From positions 2,634,349 through 2,698,348 of the forward strand of contig NC_092048.1 in assembly GCF_003086295.3 (NCBI RefSeq): 64,000 nt of DNA, in the 5' to 3' direction. Of this stretch, positions 34,616 through 48,769 are shown one piece after another. A program made the position numbers and the translations under genes. The number at the start of each line of letters is the position of its first letter. The first letter of the stretch is position 1. This DNA is from Arachis hypogaea (Eukaryota > Streptophyta > Magnoliopsida > Fabales > Fabaceae). Under the pieces are notes generated by a model that was given only the letters and a program-made list of their open reading frames with translations, made no database searches and was not told where the DNA came from.

Positions 34616-36623
34616 TCAGAAAAAAAATATACTTTATTTTTTTATAATAATTTTACCAATTTAATTTTAATTATAAAATAGGAATAATAATATAAACAAT
34701 CATCCATATCTATTTTGCAATTATACCATTATTAAATAATAATATAAATAATCATCCATATCTATTTTGTAATTTAAATAATATTAATTAAATTTGTAAT
34801 AATAGAGTTCAATGAATCGATGGACTTCACTAAAATGAAAAAAATAAAAAGAAGTCATTTTATTATAGAAAAAAAAAGTCCAATATATTTGAAAACAGCA
34901 ATTTTATAGAACGACATAAGAAAGGTGGGGCTGCTGGCGTGCGGGTACTGTGTTTGGTAAGCAGAAATATCTCATCTTAGTACATTTTACGTTTCTATTT
35001 ATATTTGTCTAACTTACTAAAAAAAGATAAAAATTAATATTTAAATTAAAAATAAAAAAATAAATAATTTTTTAATATTTAAAATTTATTCGACACCAAA
35101 ATTATAAGCACTATAGAATTTGTCTCTCATCTTGGCGGACGAATTTCATTGTTTCAATTTCATAACTTATAACTTTTTTTAATAACTTTGAAAAGAAAAA
35201 TATAATTTTCATGCAGAAAATTATTGTGGTTGCACAGTTGTTCTACTTCTGTCTCTGGCAAAGTTCAAAACCAATCATTTGAGTGAGTTACAAGTTTAGT
35301 AAAAACCAAAAAGAAAGTGGAGTAGTATTTACCTAGAGATTTGTGTCCAAAATTAAGATGACTTAATCATTAAGCATGAGTTTATCATTTATAGGACGAA
35401 TATTAGTATTTCTGTACCTAAATATATATGATTTTTATTTTTATTTTTATTTTTTTTATTTTATCTTTCATGCATTAAAGAGAGTAGCTACTAAGCTCAT
35501 GCACAGCGCTTAACATAGGAGAAACTATTTAGGGGAACCTAAGACCTGATTTGACCAATGGGGAACTTATTTTATTGGTTTAAAATGTGAAATTTGACTT
35601 GATACATCTTTTAAATTGAAACCTAGTAGCTAATTATATGTTTTAAAAATAAAGAGGCTTGGTTTGGCCCAAAGTCAAATAACAAAAAAATTATAAAAAT
35701 ATAAATAAAATATTAGTTTGTAAGTTTTTATGTATATAATATATTGAAAAAATTAAATCTTTCTCTTAACAATGTTTTTGGGTCATCTTTGGCTAAATTC
35801 TGTATATAGTTGTTTTGATTATTTTGTATTTGAAAGACTAAAAAGTTGTGTGGAAATTAAACAAAAATATTACATATACAAAAAAAAATTAGTTATTAAA
35901 TTAATTAATATATATACTAATTTTTTGTGCATGTAATATTTTTTAATATTTGTTGATTTGTAATGTACATCCAACATTGTAGATGAAGGCAAAAAAATTT
36001 TGATATGAAAGTAAAATAAGTGATATATTTTAATATAGTAATTTTTGGTGTTTTTTAAAATTGTAGGAGTACACAAATCGGACTCTCCAATTTGTGTTAA
36101 AAAAGTTAAAAAAAATTCAGAGTACACAAATCAGACCTGTTAAAAATTGAAAAAACTCAGAGTACACAACTCAAACCATGCGAGTTCTTTGGTCATGAAA
36201 TTTTGCTTCACAAATCACATGATTCGAATTGCCAAATGAAGTGCTAATATAATACTAAGCATGACTTATTTTATTTAAAAAAAAAAAAGGAGTATTTTAA
36301 TTGTGACAGAGTGTAATATAAAAAGCAGGCATTATACGTAATCCAATTGATGAGTCTGTTTTGGAACTGGCAGTTGCCAACTTCCAACTTGGACTTTGCA
36401 ATTTCGAATCCTCTCTCTCTCTCTCTCTGTTTCTGTATCTCCAAAAATTACGATCATGAATCCAACCAAAAATAACAACCACCTCCTTAACGATAACCTT
36501 AACCTTTGTTCTCTTTTACTCTTTGTTCTTATATTCTAGCCTCTCTCTCTCTCTCTCTCTCTCTCGCCCACTTTTGCTTTTTCCCCTCTCTTATTCTTAT
36601 TCTTTCGCCAACAACCGACACTC

Positions 36624-39600
36624 ATGCCTGCCGCACTTCTCTTCTCCGCCGTACTGCTGCTTCTTCTAGCTCCGGCGGTGTGGCCTTCTCCGGTGACTCT
36701 CCCGCTCGAGCGAGCTTTTCCGACCAACCATGGAGTGGAGTTGAGCCAGCTCAAAGCATGGGACTCTGTCAGACATCGAAGGCTGTTGCAGCAAACAACA
36801 ACTACCTATGTTGTCGATTTCCCTGTTAGGGGCACCTTCGATCCATCCCAAGTCGGGTAATTTCTCCAATTTCACTTCCAAATTTGCTTCATTCTTCTGT
36901 TACTCAGTTACTCTCATCGGTCTTTGTCAAAGAAGATTCTTTTAATTTAAAATGCAAAATTAAAGCTTTTTGTTTAGTTCTTTTTGTTATTATCAGTTCT
37001 CAATTTTTCTTTTTGTAATGGTAGCAGAGTGAATTGTTTTATTTATAGCTTGTTCAATCAAAATTTGGGTTGTTGTAGGCTTTACTATACAAAGGTGAGG
37101 TTGGGTTCTCCTCCAAGGGAGTTTCATGTGCAGATTGACACTGGCAGTGATGTTCTTTGGGTTAGTTGTGGTTCCTGCAATGGTTGCCCTGAGACAAGTG
37201 GCCTTCAAGTAAGTTCAGTTTTGACTCATTTGAAAGATTAAGCTCAATGCCAATATAAATGTTACAGTAGGTCCAATATAATGCTAGGACTTGTCAATGT
37301 TATCATTGTTGGTAGAATTTTGTTGCAGATTCAGCTCAATTATTTCGACCCGGGGAGTTCATCAACATCCTCATTGATCTCTTGTTTGGACCAAAGGTGT
37401 AGGAGTGGAGAGGAGTCCTCGGATACAAGCTGTTCTACTCAGAGCAACCAATGCACTTACACATTCCAGTATGGAGATGGTAGTGGGACTTCAGGCTATT
37501 ATGTATCAGACTTGATGCATTTTGCAAGTATTTTTGAGGGATCCGTGACAGCAAATTCTTCAACGCCTATAGTTTTCGGGTGAGAAATCACAAGCCTCTG
37601 AATAGTTGAAAGCAGCATTCCCTAATTTATCCCCCAGTGTTTATTAGTTTAAACAAGGAAATAATTACTTTGTATGTTGTGGTATGGAGCAGTTGTAGCA
37701 ATCTACAGACCGGGGAGTTGACTAAGTCTGATAGAGCGATCGATGGAATATTTGGATTTGGGCAGCAGGAAATGTCTGTCATCTCCCAGCTCTCCTCGCA
37801 AGGAATAGCCCCCAGAGTGTTCTCGCATTGCCTGAAGGGTGATAATAGTGGTGGGGGGATATTGGTACTCGGAGATATTGTGGAACCAAACATAATTTAT
37901 AGTCCACTTGTTCCATCACAGTAAGTTCTTTCATTGGTATTAAAATGCTTGATTTTTTGGTTTCTTTATATCACTTGCTTTTTTGGTGTATGTTAAGTAC
38001 TATATAAATGCTGTTGATTGTATGAATTCTTCGATAAATGGAGCATAGATTGATGGCTTTAATGAAATTTTAGTACAATCTTTATCATTTAGGTTATGAA
38101 TTTGACTTGAAGATTGAAATTCTTCCTCATATGAAGCTTAAACTCAATCGATAATATGCATCCTTAAATATCATACAGAAGTTCAATTAGAATTCCGTAT
38201 TTTAAGAATATCACTGCTAAAACAATTGAAATGATCTCTAGAAGGAATCTTCTTTGAGAAAAGAAATTAGACTAATTGCTTACTTGGAAAAATTTTCAGG
38301 CCTCATTACAATTTAAATCTGCAGAGCATCTCTGTCAATGGTCAACCATTGCCAATTGATCCTACAGTTTTTGCTACATCAAGCAACAGAGGTACCATTA
38401 TAGATTCTGGAACAACTTTGGCATACCTTGCCGAAGAGGCTTACAACCCATTTGTCAATGCGGTGAGTTTCAATGGGATAATTTCTTTTTGTCCAATTTG
38501 TCAATGGTCGATATTGCTTCGAAACTCTGTGTAAATGACAACGTTGTTCATGCAGATTGTAGCTGCAGTTCCACCATCTGTACGCACTGTTCTTTCCAAG
38601 GGAAGTCCGTGCTTCTTAATATCCAGCAGGTTATGTTTGCAGATATTTTATGGTGGTTTTTTTTTAATTACAATCTTTTTCTCCTGATTGGATGCTGAAA
38701 ATTCAAGGATCTTGACACTCTCTTTCTCTAATTTTTCAGTGTTTCCGACACATTTCCTCAAGTAAGTCTGAATTTTGCCGGTGGTGCATCTTTGGTTCTA
38801 AGACCACAGGACTACCTCATACAACAGAATCCTATTGTAAGAACTTGTTTTGCAAAGACATCTTTTTCATAGTTGGTGTGAATTATATTTGACAATTGAT
38901 GAGGATTCATCATCAATCAGTCTGATTCTTTTCTTTCCTTCCACTTGTTTGCCACTCTTTATAAAGATGTGTCATGTGCCTGCTACTTTATAATTCAATT
39001 TCCATGAAAACTTCTTAAATAGAATAACTTCTTGTGGGGGAAAGAAAAACATCTCTTTTAATTCCACCACCACCACCATCAAATCGACTTTTATCGTAGG
39101 GGAAAGTCTTAATACTCATTCCAGAGCATCATCACAGTGAAACATAGACATGGTTTAAGGCATTAACTACCTTCATGCTTATTCCTCATAATGATGTATC
39201 TTATGTGTACAGGTTGATGGAGCAGTGTGGTGTATTGGCTTTCAAAAAATCCCAGGTGAAGGCATAACAATTCTAGGAGGTATAATGATAGTTTAGAATC
39301 TTTCTTAAGTCCTACAATAATGCTGTGTTATTTGGTGATATGTTGATAGCATATTTAATTGAATCTTTAAAAAGCTTTATTTAGAATGAAAATGTGCCAT
39401 ATTGATAAGCTTTTCTTACCCACAAACTATGCATAATCAAATTATGAATATGTTTCTACACACAACATGCCAGAATATCAGTTAAAAAACATTACTCTTC
39501 TTCATAAATAGTTGTTTATCTTAGTGATCCTTGTTATTTCTTCTCTTCAATGCTAAGACCCTGATAACACTGCATTCTTTTCTTACAGACCTTGTATTAA

Positions 39601-39949
39601 AAGATAAAATTTTTATCTATGATCTTGCTCATCAGCGCATTGGGTGGACTAACTATGACTGTAAGTTACAGCTACACTACTCAGACACTTTATTGATGTG
39701 GCGTTATATAATTGAATGTTTAAAAAAAAAAAAAAGAGCATGGGATGCTAGTTTTGAAGCCAATATATGATTGTATTTAAAAATTCTATAGGTTCATTGT
39801 CCGTTAACGTCACTGCATCAACGGGGGGAGGAAGAAGTGAATTTGTGAATGCAGGAGAGCTAAGTGGAAGCACTTCTTTACAAGATGGACCTCACAAGTT
39901 GATACACATTGGAGTCATGGCTTTCTTCTTATACCTTCTAGTTTTGTAG
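36624..39949 (+). CDS. Aspartic protease (A1 family, GPI-anchor type), 10 exons, 490 aa
   Basis: Exons: 36624-36856, 37079-37208, 37329-37579, 37693-37920, 38300-38462, 38556-38629, 38740-38836, 39213-39279, 39589-39660, 39792-39949; all phases agree. An N-terminal signal peptide ([16 protein letters not shown]) is followed by a short pro-region. The first active site is in [14 protein letters not shown] and the second in [12 protein letters not shown]. It has several cysteine pairs typical of plant nucellin-like/atypical proteases. The C-terminus is a Ser/Gly-rich linker and a terminal hydrophobic tail ([14 protein letters not shown]) that suggests a GPI anchor at the plasma membrane. It lacks the plant-specific saposin insert. 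The closest kinds I know are Arabidopsis aspartic proteinase 36/39-like proteins. Confidence 0.9.
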
Positions 39950-41114
39950 CATTTGAAAATTGTAACTAATATCTTCTTTTCTTTTTTTTCTTTTCTTTTT
40001 GGCCTTGTATATGTATGCCCTAAGATGTGGCAATCGGCAAGATCACATATTAGGGAATGCATAGTGAAAATTTCACGTAATTTAGTCGTGTAGATTCTCA
40101 CCGTTGATTAGGAAGGTGGTTAAAATTTTGATTCCACTGAAAATTCTAATTCATAGTGAAAATCTACACATGATTAAATCATGTAAAGCTTTCCAAATTA
40201 GAAGATCTATCCTTAGTTTCTCACACATCATTATTTGGGTTGTCACTTGTGCAATAGGCTTGATTTTTTAGCTTCAGGTGCCTGCTTCGTTATGTCACAG
40301 CTCTTTATTTAGAGCCCTGTGGAATCAAATTGTTCCTCGGGGTTCTTTTTATTCTTCTTTGGGGGTAACATTGTAAATTCACAGGTGGTTAATATTGAGT
40401 TGTAGTTACAACTTACAAAAAGCTATATGCACATATTTGGTACATTTTTTCGGTTGCTGCATTTTGCATCACTCTCATTTTATTTATTTATTGTTATTTT
40501 TTATTAGTCAGCATAAAATGATTGTTGAAAATGGCTTAGCGACATGCTAGAGTATATCTCAAAATATTTTATGTTCAATATACAAAAATATCTGCATGGT
40601 AATTATATCCTATAGTTTCTTGACAATTAAAATATTACTGCTTTGACATTGTTATTGATTGAGGGCATGTGCAGCACCACATTAGCGATCCTAGTTCCTC
40701 TATAGTACAACATATGATTCAACTTTACGAAAATGGTGGTGTATTAAAACGGCATTGCTGATTTTCAAGTTCACTGGAACAAGAGTAACCTATTGAGTGT
40801 AATTTGTATAAAAAGATTAAATATTATACAGCTTATAATAACAACGAACATATAATTTGTTACCTGTGACATAATTGTTTAATAACTTAGCTTGGTGTAA
40901 CCATAAATTATACGTGCATTGGGGAAGAAAGCAATCGTTTCCAATTATATGTGATCTTCTACTAAACTTTTATTCCCATAATGAGTTCTTAATATAATCC
41001 TAAATCCATGCAGTTCTATAACCCAAAAACACGTAATAAAATCCATTTCTTTCGTACTTTAAGAGTAGCTTAACTTAGTTGCCTGAAAACTGATAAATCA
41101 ACTAGAGGCGCATT
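39950..41114. other. Convergent 3' intergenic region between aspartic protease and AGO5
   Basis: Contains the 3' UTRs of two genes transcribed towards each other. Around 40060-40170 there is a loosely repeated TAGTGAAAAT(T/C) word in a non-coding stretch. No gene seen. Confidence 0.5.
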
Positions 41115-44100
41115 TCAGCAATAAAACATGACTTCCTTGACATTGTCCTTCACTGCAGGCAAGTCTAACATCACTCTACCGCCGCCGCCCCTACTCGCAG
41201 AATCCCCTTCTGACATTTCACCTTCGATGTAGTAGCGAGCTCGAAAAGCAGCTAAGTGCGCATAATATGCAGGAGGAACTGCAAACAATAATCAATTTGT
41301 TTTTATTAAAATGATGATGATGACGGTATAAGAATAATCAAAGGATTAGAGATACATAGCAAATAGAGAGGATCTAACCTATTGATACTGAACGAGTGCA
41401 CCTGGCATACCTGAATGTATTATAATAATAACAACGGTATAAGAATAAACGGATATACAAACCAAACAAATCGACTATAGGAAAGATATTTGAGTGAGGA
41501 AAATTACGTGTAACATAAGTTATTAGTCAAAGTCTGGAATCCATCAGCAGTGAAGTCGTTTTCATCAAACAGCATATGATAATGAGTAGGTCGACTGGTT
41601 CCCTGAGTCATAATTTTTCAATGATTAAATAAAATTGTAATAAATGAAATGCGTAATTGAATAATAACCAATAGCTGAGTCAAGCACAAAAGTGATTATT
41701 ACTTGAATTCCAGCATGGCTGTTGAGGTAAAAATCGTGCTCCCAAGGGTGGCAAATTTTGGTGTCCACAACAGTACCTTTTATAGGATTATACATAAAAA
41801 TAATACTCTTAGTACAATGCAGGGCGTATAGAAATCCAATGTAACACATGGAGATCATGTCGAAGGATATGAACCCAATTTGGTACAAAATAATCAAATG
41901 ACAAAGTTCTTTTGGTGAAAATGTGAAACCTGGCAGTATATTTCCACTTTTGTCAGTTTGATCCCGTCTTCTGTGATCAGCAGGGAAGAAGCGAGTGTGA
42001 TGTCGTTTCTGAACGACGACAAATGTAACTCGGGGCTGATAACCTGCCTGCAAGGAGGCGCAAGCCTGGGGAATAACAAAAATTGTTACACACATTCAAC
42101 ATGTGTATTTTGAAAAATACAAGTAAAAGAATACTAGTCACTTGGGAAGTTCTTTCTATTTTTTCCATCTAAAAGGCACAAGGTTATTGCACCAAAAAAT
42201 TTCTTTAGCAAGCCACACCTGTCTTATTGCATCCATCTCATGAAGCAAAACTTGACTGAACTGTCCCTCACTGACTCCATCTCTGCCAATGCAAGAATTG
42301 ATATAATCAATCAAACGTTTTTAAAAAAATGATCATTGAATTATATTACATGTTTTGTTGAGACAGAATCCAACCTGTAGAATATAATCCTGTCAGGCTT
42401 CCGATTTGTTTTTTTGTAAAAGGCCATGAGCAGCTCCCTATGAAAAAATTAAATGAGACTATCAATCAAGTTTCCCTCAAAAGTGGAAATGGAATTGCAC
42501 GTTTATAATCACACTTACCTGATCATTCCACCAGGCACAATTCCCTTATTCGGAACCACAGTAGTTTTATAAAGATCCTGAATGATTTCTTGACGGTGCA
42601 TCTGGGCAGAAACAATTGCTCTGTACTGTGTGACCAGAGGCCAATCTATGGATCCCACAACCTACAAAAATAATACACAGTAGGAAAAAAAGCTCCAGTA
42701 TAAAACTTCAGTAAGGGAGAGACAGAGAGAGAGAGAGAGACAAGTTGCTTACTGCAGCAATAGAGGGAGCTGAGTCTTCCCCTGGTTGTGGATGTGTTAC
42801 ATCAGCTCCTAAGATTAAAGTTGGCATATCAGATAAAAAGGGAATATTACGGAGATCTGCATCATGTAACACCAGGTTTTTTCCACCAACCTGAACAATC
42901 AACAATCGCAAATTTATAATTTTGAAGCAATACAAAAAATTTATAGAAACAATACAGAGCTCTACATTTTTCAGGTTACCTTGACATTTATCTTGAGAGA
43001 AACATTTTCAAGATACTGCTTCTTCATCTGATAAGCATGATTTGGTAGACAGCACTGAGACACTATTCCTAGTTCTGTTTCACATTTCCGCTTTATTGTT
43101 CCTACAAGGAAACCAGTAAACAATGAAGAAACAAATCTTATAACTTGGATTTTGATTTGGGGTACACAGAACTTACCATAAGACCCCTTTGAGTCGGGTA
43201 AAATTATTATCAAAAGGTCAAGGTTCTTCCCCGTCTTCTTACACTTATCATGAAGTTCAGCAAGAGCTCTCTCTATTGCATTGGATTGAGCTGAAATTAT
43301 AGGAATTAGAGGCTCTCTCTTGAAAATCTGTCCAAATAAAAATTGATAAAACAATGTTGTTATGTTCAAGATGCTCGTAAATCGTGCAAAATAATCATGC
43401 AAGTAGCTAAAGTATATCATACCATTCCCTTACTAACACACATGCTGATCAATTCATCACAAAACTGAGATGGCAAATCTCTGTTCACTCTTCTAGAAAA
43501 ATTGATACAAGTCCAATGTTGCACTGTCCCACCACCATACATTTTCTATAAAATATCAAAATATAAGAAAATTAAATAAGAAAATATAAAAGAAATAACA
43601 ATATTGTAAAGTAAAATAATATTCAACTTTATTAAAATAGTTGGCAAAGTAATTATGTTAAAATTGCAAATCAGCCATTATACTAAGTACAAAACACCCA
43701 TTAAAATGAAACTTTTCATATTCATGTGCTAACCTTATTAATCATATTCCATGCACCCATCTGTGGGTTAACCATTTTTTCTTTTCCACTGTCATGATAT
43801 TTCAGCTGCAAGAAAGGTAAAAACATCAGTTAATAAAGAGGAAGAAAAGCTACAAAACTATCTCTATTCTCAAGTAGGAATGCATATACCATTGGAGGTT
43901 GCAAAACTCGAGCATCAACCAATGGCAGATCCGCCGCTACACTAATCCCAAATTCCCGAGCGTATTTGTCATTGTTAAAATTGTTCTGCCTAGCAATCTG
44001 ATAGGTAACAAAATGTTGAATATTTGTACACACCATCACATAACAATGATGCAATACAATACAAAGCTACCTGTTTGATGTAGTTTTCCCTTTCTTGAGG

Positions 44101-46398
44101 ACGCTGACAATTTGCCTTCAGAAGTGCAGTTACCTGGGTCTCAGTTAATCTCTTGGTGTACCTCTGTCCAGAAGCAATCCAACAAACCTACAGTAAAATT
44201 TAAAAAAAAAAGGTAAGCAGAAATGAAGTCTAAACAAGAGTATTAGTTAAGAGATAAACCTCCATAGGCAAATAGGCAGGTTTTGCATCACTTCCGGCTT
44301 GGATAGCAGGAAGATTCAGATATCTCAATTGAATACCATATTTCTCATGAAAGTATTGAACAACTGATTTTTTTGTTGCATTATCATCAAGAGTAAACCT
44401 AAGAAGCAATAAAGTACAGAGACCAATAGTCAGTCATTACATTTAATGGCGAAAGTCAACAAAGATAATGGTACAAATTGAGTCATAATGAAAAACTGCT
44501 TACGTTAACTCATATAAGGGCTCCTTTGAGACTCCAGTAACCTTGTAGCCTCTAATATTCTCATTGTTGCGAACTTCTACCTTGATCCCTCTTAAAGCTT
44601 TCTTAATCTAAATTCCCAGGCAAATAACAGATATAAGAGACAGTTCACACAGTGAAAGAACAACAAATGGTTTGTTTCAGTTTCCCTCCTGTCTATTTTC
44701 ACATACTCAAGTTATAGTACTCTATAGTCTATAGAAAACCAAATTCATTTAAAATGCCATTTAGGAAACAAACTTTCATCATGTGTATCTGTCTCCCAAG
44801 GGAATTTTGCAAACTCAAGATGATTACAACAGAAAAAGTCCAATAATGAAATACCTTAACACGATCTTGGTCAGACAGACGCCTAGACAAATCAAGATTG
44901 AAGTGTTTCCCAACGAAGTCAGTAACAAGAATTGGTTCATAGTAGGACCTTGCTGACACGTCTGCAGAATAAGGATAGTCAGTTGTCACAGTAAGTTATT
45001 TAATGCACTTAGCATCAACAAGACCAAGAACAGCATGTAAACAAACTACTAAAACGGGAAATAAGAAGCAAAACCAATATTAAGCGAAAGTCCCATCTGA
45101 GTGGGGCGAAGACTTTGATAATAACCCCTCCAGTATTCTATCCCACCACCAAGCAACCCTTGTTGCCCCAGCAATGGCGAAAAAAACGATCTCCCCGAAA
45201 TATTATACCTAAATACAGAACCAAAAAACACATCACTATAGAACCTATTTTGAGCTACAAAAATGGGAATGCAACACCAAAGATAGAGTGAAACCCACTT
45301 TTCGGATGGCAACGCACGCAAGGCAACATCAAGAGCTTGTATGGTATCTTGTGGAGTTTCCCGTTGCTGGCATCTAAGGAACTGGATAAGATTCTGAAGT
45401 TCCACCTTCGCAGCAAATCGGATCGTAATTTTAAACTCCCTTTCGCGTTTTTTGCTGCTCCATAAAAATAAAATGTGAAAAAAAAACACACAAAAACAAA
45501 TAACTATTTAGCAATTTCATAACATACATTCTCTAGAAGGATGAAATGAGCTGAAATATATAGTCAACAAAGTTTTCTAAGCACACACAAACCTGGCCGA
45601 ACCAGAAGCAGAAGCAGCAGAAGAACCTTTGCGATCATCATCGGAAAGCTTGATGACGAAGTCCTGCGACTCAAACGGTAGCCGTCCAGCAGTGTAGAGG
45701 TTCTTATTACCGTCAAAAGCTGGAATGCGATTCCCGAGGTTCGTCTTAAGATACTTCGTCACCAGTAGGTTCACCAGAATTCTTCTAATGCTCTTAGCAG
45801 TTACCTCAGGAGTGATAGCAACCTGAAGAAACCAAATTAATTTTACGCATGTTAATTCATGACACATTACATTAATTTCAAAATTCAACGCAGGCAAACA
45901 GAGTGAGAAAGAGTAAAGAGATTCAGAAAAGAGAAAAATGGAAGAGAACTTTGAGAAGATTTTACTCACGTCGTAGTGGTGGAGATCACGATCAGCAACT
46001 TGAACCAGGAAGTGGTTCGCGCGAACCTGAATCTTCTTTCCGAGTGTTCCAAAACCTGGCCGTCTCGGAATCCGCAGTGCCTTCGACGACGACAGTGGCG
46101 CCGCCGGCTGCAATGCGAGCTTCTCAACGCCGGCAGTCACCGCCTCTGGCGCCGTCGAGCTCGACGCGGAAGCAGAAGCAACAGCAGCGAGAGGAGGAAT
46201 CGAGGTGGATGAACCGATCACCGGTGCGGGCGCAGCAGTAGGTGCAAATGGCACTGACGGATCAGGAGGAGCGTATGACGTTTTCGGAGCTGACGGACGA
46301 ACAGCAGGAACGGATTGCGCCGGACCAGGTCCACGACCACGGCCGCGGCCTCTTCCGGCGGCGGAATCAGGTGGAGAAGGTTTGTTACGGTGGGACAT
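41115..46398 (-). CDS. AGO5: Argonaute, AGO5-like, 22 exons, 961 aa
   Basis: Exons (high to low): 46398-45970, 45822-45593, 45439-45299, 45208-45075, 44961-44855, 44607-44504, 44398-44260, 44187-44071, 43997-43890, 43805-43734, 43545-43423, 43327-43177, 43101-42980, 42890-42753, 42661-42519, 42437-42375, 42282-42219, 42065-41930, 41776-41703, 41602-41508, 41410-41379, 41278-41115; the sum is divisible by three. An Arg-Gly-rich, Pro/Ala-rich N-terminus precedes the N, PAZ, MID and PIWI domains. The slicer residues are present: Asp in [13 protein letters not shown], Glu in the exon-15 helix, Asp in RDGVSEGQ and His in THYHML. The C-terminus is VKEVMFYC. The domain pattern and MID/PIWI wording resemble AGO5 of Arabidopsis, which loads small RNAs and acts mainly in germline cells. 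Confidence 0.9.
42717..42742. repeat. (GA)n microsatellite in an AGO5 intron
   Basis: GA run just inside the intron downstream of AGO5 exon 14 (CT on the gene strand). Confidence 0.85.
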
Positions 46399-47078
46399 TG
46401 TCGGAGAAGAAGGAAATGAAGGAAGTGGAAGCGGTTATAGAGATAGAGAGTGTAGGTGGCGAGTGGTTAGTAGTGACGATTGTGTGTTTTTATAGAGCGC
46501 ACGGTTTTGGTGACAGAAGAGTCACACTAAACCGTACGAAACGGAAGAAACAGGGACGAGTGGTGTAGTGGCGAAATTGGAAAGCTTTTCGGCTCCTGCT
46601 CTTATTTTATTTTCTTTTTATTTTCCCTCCCTCTCTTTTCCGTATTGATAATGATACAGTCGAATAAAATCAATAAACCGAAAATCAGAAATCAAAGTTA
46701 CTAATTAGTATATAATTCGACATTGATAGCAATAATTATTATTATATTTAAATTTGGTTATGCGTGTTGGTATTATTATTATTATATATGTTGAGGGGAA
46801 TGTCACCTAACGGTGGTGGCGAAGAACGTGCACGCTCCCTGAGAAGTGAATGGCGTGTGGAGCAAGCTGAATAATAAACGAAGGGTGGAGTGAGAAGCGC
46901 GTGAGGTAAATGGATGAGGAAAATCAAGGACATTTATTTCTGATTATTTCAAATTCCTCAATAGTTTACACTTGACAGTTAAAACACAACACTGCGGCCC
47001 CTGAGCTCCAGCTCCACCAATTTATATGGATTCCATATTTCCATACAAAATTGAAACGAAAAACACGGGTCAACTTCT

Positions 47079-47199
47079 TCTAAGATTATAAGGTTTTTTT
47101 TTTTTTTACCAAAGATAGGAGACTCGAACCCACAACCTCTTAATTGAGTACGGGGAGATTATACAATTTAAGCCATTACTGCTCTAAGATTATAAGGTT
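47079..47199 (-). mobile_element. tRNA-derived SINE with 17-bp target-site duplication
   Basis: TCTAAGATTATAAGGTT is found at 47079-47095 and again at 47183-47199. Between them, read on the minus strand, are an A-box-like start (TGGCTTAAATTG), the B-box-like GGTTCGAGTCTC, and a poly(A) tail (T-run 47094-47107). The body is about 90 bp. It is the same family as the element at 12050-12140. Confidence 0.85.
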
Positions 47200-48244
47200 G
47201 ATGAACCCGAAAATTGATAATTTTATAGATTCCATTAAATATTTGCATTTGTTTTCTTAACACAAAAATGCTCTGTGCATGATTGTAAAAACTACGATAT
47301 TACTTTTCTTAAGTGTTACAACACTTATTAGCAAATATTTTATAATTAAATATTCTATGATTGTAAAAATGTTCTGTGCATGATTGTAATTAAATATTTT
47401 ATTTTCTTGGAAATAATATTTTTTTTAGCAAATAAAAAAAGGGGGCCTATGGATGGAGTTGAAGAAAAGAAACAAATTCCCATGCGCGTCCGTATAGTTG
47501 ACAACTTCATTAAGAAGGCATTGGCATTTGAAGTTTGATTTTGGAAGCTTCGAAGAGAGAGAGATAGAGAGGCTGCTTAGTGCTTACATGGCAACTCCTT
47601 AATTGCATTGCTTTTTCATGGAAGCTCAAAAGAAAAGCCAAACTTGAACGTCAATACTCAATAGACGTTCTTTTGATCATTATTCTTTTTAAGATTTTAA
47701 GTATATGATAAATCCTGTTTGGAGAGGGAAGGTATATATTCATTACTTCTGAGTATAATACATTTTAATTAAGGACCTTTCTTTTGTGAATAGAGATAAA
47801 TATTTTAAGACAGATGAAAAACATTTTTAAAATGATACAATCATTAGGTACAGGATCACTTTGAAAAATAATATTTACACAAATTTTTATGCACATATTT
47901 TTTTCTATAAAAGACAATTGTTTTATGTTTTCATTTTTTATCAATTATTTTTAACACAAAACACACAAAATTATGTATATAGCGTTACTCGATCCCATTA
48001 TAATATGTTTAATATGAAAGTCATTCAAATTTCACTTTCTGTTTCAATTTGTTGTCCTCTTTATATTACTTTATGCGATTTAAAATTCCATTTTTATATT
48101 TCCACACGCTACTTACTGCTTATGGATCAACTGGTTACGTGGCATAGAAAAAGGTGGTGATTTGTGAAGTCATCATTGTAACGTAATCTTGCGTCACGAG
48201 TCACAACCCATAAGATGTGTGAATTATCTGTTACGAAGTTATGA

Positions 48245-48570
48245 AGATCATGGATTAGGAATGAACCAAGCCTAATACATAAAACCTCTAGTAACATGGA
48301 GGAGGATCTTAATATGGCTCTAACTGACAGGGGGGAATGGGATATTCAATTCTTACAAGAACACTTTCAACAGGAAATCATTGAAATCATAGGAGCTAAG
48401 GGATCAGGGATGGAATATTTTATGGGATGTAAGGAATCTCTCATCTGATGGTACATTCTCTATAGCTAGTGCCTAGAAGCCAATATGGGTCATTGCAGCG
48501 CGTTTATGGCTGAACATGTGGGGTGTCTGCATGGTCTTAGAACGGTTTGGGAGTTGGGATTTCAGAATAT
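48245..48570 (+). pseudogene. Degraded LINE ORF2 fragment
   Basis: Translation pieces such as LTDRGEWDIQFLQEHF and GHCSAFMAEHVGCLHGL resemble the region between RT and RNase H, and the RNase H domain, of plant L1 ORF2. They lie closer together than in an intact element, so an internal deletion has joined them. No ends or duplication were found. Confidence 0.5.
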
Positions 48571-48769
48571 GCTTCATTTTTTTGTTTGTTTTGGTATGAA
48601 TTAAATATGTCATTGATCCGATTGAATAATAATTTGCACAAATACTAATTTATGCTTGGGAACTTGCTTTGGTTGTTGTCATGAAATTCGTCTTTACTTG
48701 GATATCACTACTACACGTTATGTTGATACAAGTCAATGGAACATAACACATAATTACATATAGGTGGAA

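Larger units (their letters stand above)
31024..36623. other. AT-rich intergenic DNA, no gene seen
   Basis: No exon-like pattern found. It holds an (AT)n microsatellite at 33812-33842 and an inverted repeat around 34305-34615 (arms near 34310-34400 and 34520-34610). A tandem duplication of a roughly 55-bp unit lies at 34683-34790 (AATCATCCATATCTATTTTG twice). A weak copy of the AATCGGAC palindrome lies near 36075. Confidence 0.5.

Noticed and set aside
13080..46398. Functional link between the endogenous virus and the AGO5 gene
   Set aside because: They are over 20 kb apart with repeats and other genes between; co-location alone is no evidence.
45903..46568. Plus-strand frames opposite AGO5 exon 1
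   Set aside because: They are antisense shadows of the GC-rich exon 1 of the Argonaute, with Arg/Ser-rich text from mirrored codons.
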